From an uncultured Eubacteriales bacterium (GTDB lineage: Bacteria > Bacillota > Clostridia > Oscillospirales > Oscillospiraceae), in contig ONCI01000034.1 of NCBI GenBank assembly GCA_900316255.1, positions 1 through 34,054 on the forward strand: a stretch of 34,054 nt of DNA. The letters are read 5' to 3'. Under the pieces are notes generated by a model. It had not been told where the DNA came from and did not search any database. It worked only from the letters and a program-made list of their open reading frames with translations. Below are positions 1 to 8,978 of the stretch, in pieces. Every line of letters starts with the position of its first letter. Position 1 is the first letter of the stretch. The position numbers were made by a program, and so were the translations under genes.

Positions 1-3000
1 GCCGGCAGCCAGGATCTTGCGCAGGCGCACCAGATCCAGCAGGTCGATCTTGCCGTCGGGATGCAGGTCCGCGCCGGCCTCACTGAACTGACCCTCGATT
101 GGCAGGCCCACAAGATGCTTGCGCAGCACCATCAGATCTTGCGCGTCCAGTTCGCCGTCCATGTTGATGTCGCCCACCTCGATCCACCTGGCCGTCAGGG
201 TGATGTCTTCCGTCACGGGGCTGGCAAAGTCGTACTCCTCGCCGTTCAGCCGCCAGCCCGCGAAGACGAAGCCGTCCTTCGTGGGATCGGCGGGCTTTTG
301 GGCCAGAGCCCCGTCGGCCACGGTCTGGGCCGCCACTTCGCTGCCGCCGTCGGTGTTGAAGCTGACAGTGCGTCCTTCGCCCAGCAGCGCCTCGCCCTGG
401 GCGTTCACGCCAAGGAGCAGGTAGGCAGAATCGCTGGTGAAGTTCTCCGCCGTGCCCTTGCCGGAAAGGCCCCGGGTGAAGACACCGGCCTGATACGCGT
501 CTACGCCGATGGGATCGGCATTGCTCAGGGGGCCGGCAACGGTGATCAGCTGCCCGTCAAAGAGGTAGAGGTTGCTGATTCCTCCCTGCCCCGTGATATC
601 GTTGAAGGTCTTGTTGTCCTTGATGATGGGGCTGCCGGAGAGAAGGAACTCACTGCTGCCCACAAACAGGCCGCCGGACTTGAACTTTGCGGTGTTGCCG
701 CGGATCTCGCCGCCGGAGAGGGTGAAGACGCCGCCGGAAAGGTAGACGCCGGCGGACTCGCCGCCCTGGATCAGGTCGCCGACGGCCTTGTTGCCCTCGA
801 TGCTGCCGCCGCTCATGGTGAAGCTGACGTTGTGGGTCTCGCTGTCGCCAAGGGCATAGACGCCGCCGCCGTACCAGACGGCAGCGTTGCCGCTGATGCT
901 GCCGCTCTCCAGGGTGAAGGCGCCGCCCTGCTCGATGATGACGCCGCCGCCGCTTTGGCTGTTGAAGCCGCCGGTGACGGTACCGCCGCCCACCGAGTCG
1001 ATGATGGTGAGGCTGCCCTTCACGGTGATGACACTGCCGTTCTCCTTGGCCTCGGTGAGGCCGCGGTCCAGCCTGTGGCCCTTGAGATCCAGGGTGATGA
1101 TCTTGCCCGCGGGAATCGCGAGCGCGCTGTCAAGCGCATCGGCCTTTACATCCTTGTCCAGCTCGATGGTGATGCTCTCCTGCGCCGGAGCGTTGTCGAT
1201 CCTCTGCTGCAGGGCCCTCCAGGGCCGGAGCAGCATGGCCTCGCCCGCGCCGTTGAGCTGGACCTCATAACCCTCCTGGTTGCTGGTAAAGCTGGCTGCC
1301 GTGCCCTTTTCGGGCAGACCCTGGGTGAAGACGCCCGGCGTGTCCATGGAGACGCCGATGGGCTTGGTGTTGCTCAGGGGGCCGGCAATGGTGATGAAAC
1401 CGCCCCAGCCTTCATCCGTATAGACGTTATCGGGCCGGTCGGCTGCCGTGTTGTCCGCGATCTCGATGGCGCCGGAGAGCGCCACGCGCGTGGTCGAGTT
1501 GCAGATCCAGATGCCTCCGCCGCAGTCCGTTGCCCGGTTCCCGGTGACCTCGCCTCCGGTCATGACAAAGCTGCCGCAGTAAAGCACAGCCATACCGCCG
1601 CCGTTATCCTTGGAGCCGTTGAGGCAGATCCGTCCTCCCGCCAGGGTGAAGATCCCTTCCTCGATGGCAGCGCCGCCGCCGTCATTCGCCGCTGTGTTGC
1701 CGCGGAGCTCGCCCTCCTTCATGGTGAAGGTGCCGCCGCGCACATAAACAGCGCCGCCGAGGGACTTGGATTCATTGTTGGAGATGCTGCTCCCAAAGTC
1801 CAGCATCTCAAAGCTGCCGTCGCTGAACACGCCGCCGCCGCGGCCCTTGGCCGTATTTTCGAGGATGCCGGTGTCCTTCATGGAGAAGCTGCCTTTCTCC
1901 ATGTACACGCCGCCGCCGCAATCGTCAGAGCTGTTGTTGCTGATGAGGCAGTCCGTATGGACATAGGCGTCCACATATTCCAAATACAGGCCGCCGCCGG
2001 CGCCGCCGGCGCTGTTGCCGCTGATCTTGGTGCGGACCATGTCGAGGGTGCCGTTTTCCATGTACAGACCGCCGCCGTCCCAAGACGCCGTGTTGTCCGA
2101 GATCTCGCATCTGTTCAGGATGATGGTGGCGTTCAGATCATAGTACACGCCGCCGCCCTTGCGGCTGGCTGTGTTGCCGGTGATCTTGCCGCCGTAGAAT
2201 TCAAGGGAGCCGGATACGTTCTGGACCTCAATGCCGCCGCCGTCATTGGCCGCATTGCCGCTGATCTCACCGCCGTACATCTCGAAAGTACCGCCGCAGA
2301 GACACACGCCGCCGCCGTAGGACGCGGTATTGTCGCGGATGACGGCGCCGTCCTTTATGGTGCATACCAGATCGTCATCCTCGAGGGCCAGGCCGCCGCC
2401 TCTGCCGACGGATCTGTTGTTGCGGATGACGCCGCCGCTCATGGTGAAGTCGCCCCCATGCATGGCCACGCCGCCGCCGTAACTGAAGCTGCCCTCGGCA
2501 GTGTTGTCGAAGATCTCGCCGCCGTTCACGGTAAAGAACTGGGTGTAGTCCTCAAAGAGAACGCCGCCGCCGTCCTCTCCGGCTCTGTTGCCGCTGATGG
2601 AGCCGCCGTTCATGGTGCAGCTGCCTTCCCAGGCAAATACACCGCCGCCGCTGCCTTCGGCCCGGTTGCCGCTGATGCTGCCGCCGTTCAGCGTGAGGGT
2701 GGGAGCATCGCCGCCATCCTCCTGCATCAGCAGGATGCCGCCGCCGTCCCTCTTGGTCCAGCCGCCGGTGATCTTGCCGGTCTTTTGTTCAGAGGAGTCT
2801 TCCAGGGTAAGGCTGCCCTTCACCAGGATGACGCCGCCGTTGTCCTTCGCCTCGGTGAGGCCGCGGCTCAGGGTAAAGCCCTTCAGATCCAGGGTGACGC
2901 TCTTGCCCGCGGGCACGGTGAGGACGGCGTCGCTCTCCAGCGCCGTCACATTCCCGGGCAGCTCGATCACGGCAGTCGCCCCGGCCGAGTCGATCTGCTG

Positions 3001-6000
3001 CTGCAGCCCGGCCCAGGCGCTGCCCCACACGGCCTTCAGGGTGATGTCTTCCGTCACAGGGCTGGCAAAGTCGTAATCCTCGCCGTTCAGCTGCCAGCCC
3101 GCGAAGAGGAAGCCGTCCTTGACGGGATCGGCGGGCTTCCGGGCCACGGCGCCGGAGGCCACGTTCTGGGCCGGAACTTCACTGCCGCCGTCAGAGTCGA
3201 AGCTTACGGTGCGCACTTCGCCCAGCACGGCTTCACCCTCCGGGTCTGTGCCGACCAGATAGGCCGTGATGTCGCTGGTGAAGCTCTCCGCCGTGCCCTT
3301 GCCGGGAAGGCCCTGGGTGAAGCCGCCGAGCTTGTAGGCGCTCACGCCGATGGGCTCGGCGTTGCTCAGAGGACCGGCAACGGTGATCAGCTGCCCGTCA
3401 AAGAGATAGAGGTTGCTGGCCGCTTCTGCTCCCGTAGTGGGATGAGAAGTCTTGTTGTCCTTGATGATGGGGCTGCCGGAAAGCCGGAAGTCACACTGGT
3501 TGACGTACAGACCGCCGTACTTGAAGCTTGCGCAGTTGTCGGTGATGCTGCCGCCGGAGACGGTCAGGCTGCTATTGATGGCGCACAGGCCGCCGGTCTC
3601 CCCGCGTCCGTCAAAAAAGCTTTCGGGATTGCAGGCATTGCCGGTGACGCTGCCGCCGGTCATGGTCAAAACGCCGCCGCGCAGATACACACCGCCGCAC
3701 TCTTCCGGCGCCGTGTTGCCGGTGACGCTGCCGCTTTCCAGGGTGAAGGCGGCGTTTCGGCTGGTCTCATTGCCCTGGACATAGACGCCGCCGCCGATGT
3801 TTTCGGCCCGGTTGCCGCTGACGCTGCCGCCCTTCAGGATGAAGGCGACCTTCCCGGCTCCGTCATCGGCCAGAACATAGACGCCGCCGCCGTCCTTCCC
3901 GGCCTTGTTGCCGGTGATGCTGCCGCCCAGCAGGGTAAGCGCGGCCTCTGTGCTCTGCAGCGTTCCCTCCTCCCGGCAGACGATGACGCCGCCGCCGTTT
4001 CCGGTGTTCCAGCCGCCGGTGATCTTGCCGCCGCCCACCGAGTCGGTGATGGTGAGATTGCCGCTCACCAGAAGCACATAGCCGTTCTCCTGGGCCGCGG
4101 TCAGGCCGCGGCTGATGGTATGGCCGGCAAGGTCCAGGGTAACGGTCGTGTTTTCATATACCACCAGCGGGCCCTCGTTGAAGGCGTCCACATAGTCCCG
4201 ATCCAGCTTGATCTCGCCGCTCCCCTGAAGCTCGCGCTGCAGCACATACCAGGGGGACCTGTCCGTAGTGACCGTCACCGTCACGGGGCCCTCGGGCATG
4301 GTGAAGGTGAAGGTGGTATCATTGACCTTGGTGACTTCCACGGTCTCCTCGCCGCACTTGACGCTGATGGCGTCCACCGCCTGGTGCTCCGGCAGCGCCA
4401 CCGTGAGGGTCACGGTCTCGCCCGCCACAGCGTCGGAGATCTCCTCCCCGTTCACCGCGGCCTTGACGCCCTGGGGAAGGCTGAGCTTGCCCGCCCAGAG
4501 GGCGGTGAGGGTCATGCTCCCGGTAACGGGAGAGGTGAAATCATAGTCTTTGCCGTCCTGCTGCCAGGCGCGGAAGCTGTAGCCCTCCCGCGTGGGATCT
4601 GCGGGCCGGACGACGCTTTCCTCATAGAATACCGTCTGATCCTCCACGGCGCTGCCGCCCCGGGAATCAAAGCGCACGGTATAAATGCCCCAGATGGCCT
4701 TGAGGGTCATATCCTCGCTGACCGTAAAGCGGTAGCCGTCCTGCCGCAGCTCCCGGTCCTCGCCCAGCTTCCAGCCCTGGAAGGTCCGGGTCTCATCGCC
4801 GGGCCAGCTGAGGGTCAGCTCTGGGATGGTATAGTCAGCACCCTTGGCCAGCTCCACGGTGTAGGCGGAATGGGGCTCAGGGTCGTCTTCCAGCCAGATG
4901 CTGCCCTTGTTGCCGTCAAAGGTCAGGGTGACCTTGTCGGCATAGAGCGCGGTGATGACCAGATCCTGGTTGCCCACCGCGAAGAAGTCTCCCGGCTGTT
5001 TGGTCTCACCGTTCACGTCCCAGCCGATAAAGATCTTGCCCTCCGGGTCCGGGATCTCCCCCGTGGAAGGGAGCTTGTTATCGGTGGAATAGGGCGCGAC
5101 CTCCACGGTGGTCACTGTCTCGTGGATCCTGAAGGTCACAAGGACGTGTTCAAGCTGATAGCCGCAGACGGTGCAGGTCGTCCCATGCTCCGCAAAGGTA
5201 TGGGCCTCCTCCTTGAAATCGCTCGCGGCGCAATAGTCACAGGTCTGCTTGTGCCCGGTCCTTCCGGTGCTGCTGTAAGTATGCCCCGGGTGGTCGCAGA
5301 CCTCGATGCGGGCATTGTGACGATACTGGCAGGCGGCGACACGTTCCGTTTTGCCAAAGGGCATGCCGTCCCGCTCGTAGTTTTCGCCGTCGTTGCCGGC
5401 GTAGACCTTCATGTTGTCGGCAAAGGCGATGCTGCCCTTGTGGCTGTCGGAGCCGCCGTTGCCGATGGCGCAGGCCTCGCCGCCGCCGTCCCTAGCGATC
5501 ACGGTGCCGCCCAGGAGCTGCACATCGTCGCAGCCCTCGCCTCCGACGCCGTCATACTCGTCGCCGCCGCCGATGCCCGCGGCCTCGGAGCCGCCGTTGG
5601 CCTTCACCAGGCCGTTATGGATCTCGATATGGGCGTCTTTCGCGTTGCCGGCGTCGCCCGCGCCGATACCGGCGCCGCCCGCGGCGCCGTTGGCGGTGAC
5701 GTCGCCGCCGCGGATCTCCACCAGGCCCTGGAAATCGCTGTTTTCTCCGGAGCCGATGCCCGCGCCGCCGTCCCGGCCGCCGGTAGCGGTGACGGTGCCG
5801 TCATAAATGACGATAATGCCGGCAAAGGGTCTGCTGCTGGTGATCTCATCCCCGCCGCCGCCGATGCCGGCGCCGCCTTCTTCACCGCCGTTGGCGGTGA
5901 CGGTGCCGCTGATGATGTTGACGCTGCCGGCGTTCTTGTTATCGTATCCGGCGCCGATACCGGCGCCTTCGTCCCAACCGGTGGCGGTGACATTTGCCTC

Positions 6001-6597
6001 ACCGGCGATGGTGATCGCAGCATAGCCGCTGTTTTCGCCGCTGCCGCCGCCGATGCCCGCGGCGTTGGAGCCGCCGTTGGCGGTGATGGTACCGCCGCCG
6101 ATATAGATCGTACCGGCTTTCGCATCCGGATTGCCGCCGATGGCCGCGTTGCCCTGGTAGCCCTCGGCAAAGAGCTCGCCGCTGCCGAAGATCTCAAGCT
6201 CGCTGCCATCCGGGACGTAAATGCCGTGGGCAGCGGTGAACTTGCCGCTGGTCAGATTCAGCGTGACCTTGCCGGCGATCGCAATGCGGTTCTCGATCCG
6301 CACGTCTCCCGTCACCTCATAGGTGCCGGCGGTCCAGTTCGTGTCCATGTCCGCGGTGACCGGGGTGGGTTTTTGCCCCTCTCCGTCCGCCTCGGGCCGG
6401 GCAGGCTCCTCCGCCGGCGCGATCCGGCCCGCCGGTTCCGCTGTCGCCTCTTCGCCCGGCTCCTCCGCCGGGACCGGGGCGATCTGACCGGAAAGCTCTC
6501 CGTCATCCGCCTCGGCATAGGCCGGGAAGCTCATGTTGCTCAGCAGCAGGACCATGCAAAGCAGCATAGCCAGCCACCGTTTTGCGGTTCTTCTCAT
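1..6597 (-). CDS. Giant secreted beta-helix / InlB-repeat protein with C-terminal dockerin (3' end cut by window)
   Basis: Read on the minus strand, this frame is open from an ATG at 6597 to the window edge (2199 codons, no stop), with AGGAGG at 6608-6613, 10 nt upstream of the start. Residues 1-28 form a signal peptide ending AYA, followed by a Glu/Ala/Pro linker to about residue 75. About 139-392 is Gly-rich with recurring AGIGGG motifs. About 429-482 is a Cys/His-rich spacer (CDYC, CTVC). InlB/Listeria-Bacteroides-type repeats lie near 486-700, 1131-1189 and 2078-2138. Right-handed beta-helix blocks with GSISGN...GGGVY turns lie near 783-1060, 1201-1735 and 1801-2018. The end (2140-2199) holds two calcium-loop/helix segments, GDINMDGELDAQDL and ADLHPDGKIDLLDL, matching a type I dockerin. 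Such proteins are secreted and dock onto cohesins of a scaffold or surface protein. The glycan-related role is inferred; no catalytic domain is visible. Confidence 0.88.
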   Translation of the reverse strand, partial: MRRTAKRWLAMLLCMVLLLSNMSFPAYAEADDGELSGQIAPVPAEEPGEEATAEPAGRIAPAEEPARPEADGEGQKPTPVTADMDTNWTAGTYEVTGDVRIENRIAIAGKVTLNLTSGKFTAAHGIYVPDGSELEIFGSGELFAEGYQGNAAIGGNPDAKAGTIYIGGGTITANGGSNAAGIGGGSGENSGYAAITIAGEANVTATGWDEGAGIGAGYDNKNAGSVNIISGTVTANGGEEGGAGIGGGGDEITSSRPFAGIIVIYDGTVTATGGRDGGAGIGSGENSDFQGLVEIRGGDVTANGAAGGAGIGAGDAGNAKDAHIEIHNGLVKANGGSEAAGIGGGDEYDGVGGEGCDDVQLLGGTVIARDGGGEACAIGNGGSDSHKGSIAFADNMKVYAGNDGENYERDGMPFGKTERVAACQYRHNARIEVCDHPGHTYSSTGRTGHKQTCDYCAASDFKEEAHTFAEHGTTCTVCGYQLEHVLVTFRIHETVTTVEVAPYSTDNKLPSTGEIPDPEGKIFIGWDVNGETKQPGDFFAVGNQDLVITALYADKVTLTFDGNKGSIWLEDDPEPHSAYTVELAKGADYTIPELTLSWPGDETRTFQGWKLGEDRELRQDGYRFTVSEDMTLKAIWGIYTVRFDSRGGSAVEDQTVFYEESVVRPADPTREGYSFRAWQQDGKDYDFTSPVTGSMTLTALWAGKLSLPQGVKAAVNGEEISDAVAGETVTLTVALPEHQAVDAISVKCGEETVEVTKVNDTTFTFTMPEGPVTVTVTTDRSPWYVLQRELQGSGEIKLDRDYVDAFNEGPLVVYENTTVTLDLAGHTISRGLTAAQENGYVLLVSGNLTITDSVGGGKITGGWNTGNGGGVIVCREEGTLQSTEAALTLLGGSITGNKAGKDGGGVYVLADDGAGKVAFILKGGSVSGNRAENIGGGVYVQGNETSRNAAFTLESGSVTGNTAPEECGGVYLRGGVLTMTGGSVTGNACNPESFFDGRGETGGLCAINSSLTVSGGSITDNCASFKYGGLYVNQCDFRLSGSPIIKDNKTSHPTTGAEAASNLYLFDGQLITVAGPLSNAEPIGVSAYKLGGFTQGLPGKGTAESFTSDITAYLVGTDPEGEAVLGEVRTVSFDSDGGSEVPAQNVASGAVARKPADPVKDGFLFAGWQLNGEDYDFASPVTEDITLKAVWGSAWAGLQQQIDSAGATAVIELPGNVTALESDAVLTVPAGKSVTLDLKGFTLSRGLTEAKDNGGVILVKGSLTLEDSSEQKTGKITGGWTKRDGGGILLMQEDGGDAPTLTLNGGSISGNRAEGSGGGVFAWEGSCTMNGGSISGNRAGEDGGGVLFEDYTQFFTVNGGEIFDNTAEGSFSYGGGVAMHGGDFTMSGGVIRNNRSVGRGGGLALEDDDLVCTIKDGAVIRDNTASYGGGVCLCGGTFEMYGGEISGNAANDGGGIEVQNVSGSLEFYGGKITGNTASRKGGGVYYDLNATIILNRCEISDNTASWDGGGLYMENGTLDMVRTKISGNSAGGAGGGLYLEYVDAYVHTDCLISNNSSDDCGGGVYMEKGSFSMKDTGILENTAKGRGGGVFSDGSFEMLDFGSSISNNESKSLGGAVYVRGGTFTMKEGELRGNTAANDGGGAAIEEGIFTLAGGRICLNGSKDNGGGMAVLYCGSFVMTGGEVTGNRATDCGGGIWICNSTTRVALSGAIEIADNTAADRPDNVYTDEGWGGFITIAGPLSNTKPIGVSMDTPGVFTQGLPEKGTAASFTSNQEGYEVQLNGAGEAMLLRPWRALQQRIDNAPAQESITIELDKDVKADALDSALAIPAGKIITLDLKGHRLDRGLTEAKENGSVITVKGSLTIIDSVGGGTVTGGFNSQSGGGVIIEQGGAFTLESGSISGNAAVWYGGGVYALGDSETHNVSFTMSGGSIEGNKAVGDLIQGGESAGVYLSGGVFTLSGGEIRGNTAKFKSGGLFVGSSEFLLSGSPIIKDNKTFNDITGQGGISNLYLFDGQLITVAGPLSNADPIGVDAYQAGVFTRGLSGKGTAENFTSDSAYLLLGVNAQGEALLGEGRTVSFNTDGGSEVAAQTVADGALAQKPADPTKDGFVFAGWRLNGEEYDFASPVTEDITLTARWIEVGDINMDGELDAQDLMVLRKHLVGLPIEGQFSEAGADLHPDGKIDLLDLVRLRKILAAG

Positions 6598-6661
6598 CTG
6601 CACTTGACCTCCTGACTGAATTGTCGGTTTTGCGGAAACAAGTATTTGACTCTGATGTAAA

Positions 6662-6690
6662 ATTATAGCAGAAGAAGGAAATAATTTCAA
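6662..6690 (-). promoter_or_regulatory. Sigma-A promoter of the giant dockerin protein
   Basis: On the minus strand, TTGAAA (6685-6690) and a perfect TATAAT (6662-6667) are separated by 17 nt. This predicts a leader of about 55-60 nt before the ATG at 6597. Confidence 0.75.
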
Positions 6691-6697
6691 TTCCGAC

Positions 6698-6880
6698 ATG
6701 GGTCGCTCCCGGGCTTTTGCGCAAAAAATGGATCATCACAAAACGGTCGGTTTCGAGCGGCACCACGAACACCTCGTCCGTCTCGGCCCGATCTCCCGCC
6801 GTCCCTCTTCAGCGCGGTAAAAAACGCGGAGAACAAAAAAGTGGGCTCGCTGCAAAATACGCGCATAGCCCGGTCTGCAC
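6698..6880. other. Intergenic stretch with a degenerate repeat fragment
   Basis: No convincing gene is seen here. Positions around 6765-6795 resemble, in inverted orientation, the conserved tail of the palindromic repeats at 16338 and 21167 (CACCTCGTCCGTC followed by TCGGCCCGATC). This is probably a decayed copy. Confidence 0.4.
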
Positions 6881-7063
6881 CGTAGGGGAGGCTTGCTTCC
6901 CCCTCCGGGGGAAGTGGCCGAAGGCCGATAGGGGCCCCTCCCGGCAGCAGGAAGCCTGGATACAAGAATAGGTTCGGCGAATTCGCAGCTTGTACGAATT
7001 CGCCGAACCTATTCTCACAATACAGCCAGGTTCCGCCGGGAGGGCACAAGGCCCTCCCCTACG
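6881..7063. repeat. MITE-like palindromic element
   Basis: The ends are 11-bp inverted repeats, CGTAGGGGAGG at 6881-6891 and its complement at 7053-7063. Inside lies a perfect 21-bp inverted repeat (6965-6985 with 6995-7015) around a 9-nt loop, and imperfect inverted arms flank it (about 6939-6960 with 7023-7045). The element sits between two minus-strand genes. It is non-coding and could fold into one long hairpin on either strand. Confidence 0.65.
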
Positions 7064-7146
7064 TTATGATCAGGGATTTGCGCTCTTCTTTGTGTTTTGC
7101 AGCACACCCGATAGCTTGCGATTTCGGGTCGGGGCGAGGGAAAGGC

Positions 7147-8277
7147 TCATTCGCCCTTCTTGAGCTTGGAGCGGACGATGGTAAAGGCCGGGATCACCAG
7201 ACCCAGGATGCCGGCGTAGCCGATGTAGCCGGTGACCTTCTGCGTCAGAACGCCCATGCCCAGGGAGGCGCCGAAGGCGGCGATGCCCAGCAGGATCGCG
7301 GTGATGACGGCGCGGCGGAGCTGGATGTTCTTAATGAAGGAGAAGAGCTTGCTGAAGCGGACGCAGCCGGCGTTTGCGATGCCGGCGGCGCTGGTCAGCA
7401 CGGCGAGGGTCATGAGGATCGCAAAGACCCAGACCAGCCAGGGCATGCCCAGACCCATGATCACAGCCATGATGGGGTTGGAGTTCTTGCCCAGATTGAT
7501 GATGTCGGGGTTCACGGGGATGTAGCCGAAGAGGGTAACGGCAATGGCGATCATCAGGATGACGGTGATGATGTAGCCGGTGATGACGGCCTTCTTGGTC
7601 TCGGCACGGCTCTCCAGCAGGTCGGAGACGGACATGACGTTAAAGGCGATGGTGGACTGGAAGCAGCCGTAGAGGATGGCCTTCCAGATGGCGTTGAGCA
7701 GGGTGTTGTTCTGCTCGATGGGAGGCGCCTTGAAGGCGGCGGCATAGTCGGGCTTGCCGGAGGCGGAGCTCAGCACGAAGATCAGCAGCACGATGACCAC
7801 GATGGCGTACATCATGTACTTGGAGGAGCGGGCAACCAGCTTGGAGCCGTAGAGGCAGAGCAGCGCCGCCACGAGGATGGTGGGGATGGCGGAGGCCCAG
7901 AAGCTCATATGGAACATGTTGCCCAGGATGGTGGCCTCGCCGCGGATGGCCAGGCCGCCGGCGCCGATGACCGTGCCCACAAAGAGAATGTCGTAGAAAA
8001 TGACCATGATCTTGCCGAAGGTGTCCTCACCGAAGGCTGCCTGAACAAAGGAGCGGTAGTTGGTGGTGCCCTTGCTGCGGGCAAACTCCACCATGTAGAA
8101 CATCACGCTGCCGGTGAGCAGCATGGCCAGCAGGGGCATCAGCAGGCCGATCACGCCGTACTTCTCATAATACTGGGCGGAGAAAACGCCGGTGGCAAAG
8201 CCGGGGCCGAAGTGACCGCCCAGCCACACGGAGGCTACACCAATGAAGGACGCGGCAAAAATACTTTTTTTCTTCAT
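7147..8277 (-). CDS. YkvI-family integral membrane transporter
   Basis: This is a 376-residue, very hydrophobic protein with about ten predicted membrane helices. It begins MKKKSIFAASFIGVASVW and has a Gly-rich first helix (WLGGHFGPGFATG) typical of the amino acid-polyamine-cation type fold. Length and overall pattern fit the uncharacterised YkvI membrane proteins of Bacillota, which are related to amino acid and solute symporters. The substrate is unknown. The start has a GA-rich ribosome site (AGAGAGGGA) and follows the Dabb gene by 23 nt on the same strand, so the two are probably one operon driven from 8660-8688. The family call rests on recognition of the protein, not on a search. Confidence 0.72.
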   Translation of the reverse strand: MKKKSIFAASFIGVASVWLGGHFGPGFATGVFSAQYYEKYGVIGLLMPLLAMLLTGSVMFYMVEFARSKGTTNYRSFVQAAFGEDTFGKIMVIFYDILFVGTVIGAGGLAIRGEATILGNMFHMSFWASAIPTILVAALLCLYGSKLVARSSKYMMYAIVVIVLLIFVLSSASGKPDYAAAFKAPPIEQNNTLLNAIWKAILYGCFQSTIAFNVMSVSDLLESRAETKKAVITGYIITVILMIAIAVTLFGYIPVNPDIINLGKNSNPIMAVIMGLGMPWLVWVFAILMTLAVLTSAAGIANAGCVRFSKLFSFIKNIQLRRAVITAILLGIAAFGASLGMGVLTQKVTGYIGYAGILGLVIPAFTIVRSKLKKGE

Positions 8278-8300
8278 GTTTTTCCCTCTCTTTTCGTAGT

Positions 8301-8588
8301 TTACTTGTGGTCGAAGGAGGTCCTGCCGATGACGGTGTCCTTCAGATCGCCCGCCATCTGCAGGTGCAGGGGGTGAGTCAGATAGGGCTTGAGGAATTCC
8401 TCCCCGTCCAGCTCGATGACCGCCATGATGTCGGCGTTGGAATCCCTCTGGATGCAGCTGCGGAAAACCCGGGGCTCATGCAGGAAGGACAGGGCTTCGT
8501 CAAGCTCCTGATAGGTTTTGCGCACGCGCTGCTCCACGGCGTCCACATCCGAGCCGGGCGCAAGCTTCAACAGAACATAATGGGTCAA
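8301..8588 (-). CDS. Dabb-family (stress-responsive A/B barrel) small protein
   Basis: A protein of about 95 residues starting (M/L)THYVLLKLAPG and carrying the Dabb pattern: a first beta strand with HYVLLKL, a helix, then VFRSCIQRDSNADIMAVIEL and a C-terminal PLHLQ. Dabb domains are ferredoxin-like alpha/beta barrels that dimerise; some are enzymes, most are uncharacterised. I chose the TTG at 8588 because AAGGGGAG lies 7 nt upstream and the family normally begins directly with this beta strand. An ATG at 8612 would add eight residues but lacks a good ribosome site. It is the first gene of the operon with the YkvI transporter, which suggests a joint role that cannot be named from sequence. 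Confidence 0.75.
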   Translation of the reverse strand: MTHYVLLKLAPGSDVDAVEQRVRKTYQELDEALSFLHEPRVFRSCIQRDSNADIMAVIELDGEEFLKPYLTHPLHLQMAGDLKDTVIGRTSFDHK

Positions 8589-8659
8589 AAGGCAGCTCCC
8601 CTTTCCGATCATTTTTGCCGCGGTTCCCCGTTTTGCGGAGCGCGGCGGTTTCCTTTTTC

Positions 8660-8688
8660 AATATACTACTTCAGAAAAGCGATGGCAA
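8660..8688 (-). promoter_or_regulatory. Sigma-A promoter of the Dabb-YkvI operon
   Basis: On the minus strand, TTGCCA (8683-8688), a 17-nt spacer and TATATT (8660-8665). Confidence 0.68.
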
Positions 8689-8774
8689 GTGATTTTTAAT
8701 AAACTATGAACAGGCCGCCGGGCAAAAAGAAGCCCTCCCAGCGCCCGTGTCCTTGGGACGATGGAAGGGTTTTC

Positions 8775-8978
8775 TCAGTCGAAATAGCGCCGGTAGAGGA
8801 GCCCCACCATGGGGTCCAGCTCCTTTCGGACGTCGATATTGTGCTCGGAAATGTATTTGCGGATGCGCTCCCGATGCGCGCGGAAGCCCTCGGACTGATA
8901 CAGCCCGTGCCGGATATGCAGCCGGGCCAGGTTTTCGATCTGCTCATGCAGATCCCGGATCACAAGTTCCCGCTCCAT
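8775..8978 (-). CDS. Small hypothetical protein, 67 aa
   Basis: I do not recognise this protein. It reads MERELVIRDLHEQIENLARL and continues as a charged, probably all-helical chain ending LDPMVGLLYRRYFD, with no signal peptide or membrane segment. The start is well supported: AAAAGGGGGG ends about 5 nt before the ATG, and codon use is G/C-ended like its neighbours. It stands alone, divergent from the CPBP gene and separated from the Dabb operon by the Dabb promoter region. A coiled-coil or small DNA/protein-binding role is possible but unsupported. Confidence 0.6.
   Translation of the reverse strand: MERELVIRDLHEQIENLARLHIRHGLYQSEGFRAHRERIRKYISEHNIDVRKELDPMVGLLYRRYFD

Noticed and set aside
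61-6615. A 2184-codon open frame on the plus strand over the whole dockerin gene
   Set aside because: It is codon-aligned with the real minus-strand gene and stays open only because that gene avoids TTA, CTA and TCA codons. Its translation is low-complexity (Ala/Asp/Gly/Val) without domains, while the minus frame gives a signal peptide, known repeats and a dockerin.
6687-7049. Minus-strand open frame in the gap right of the dockerin gene
   Set aside because: It runs through the palindromic element and the dockerin promoter, lacks a ribosome site and gives no recognisable protein.
7066-8376. Long plus-strand open frame opposite the YkvI gene
   Set aside because: The minus frame encodes a clear membrane protein with ribosome site and promoter; the plus frame is an antisense shadow rich in Asp/Gly/His.
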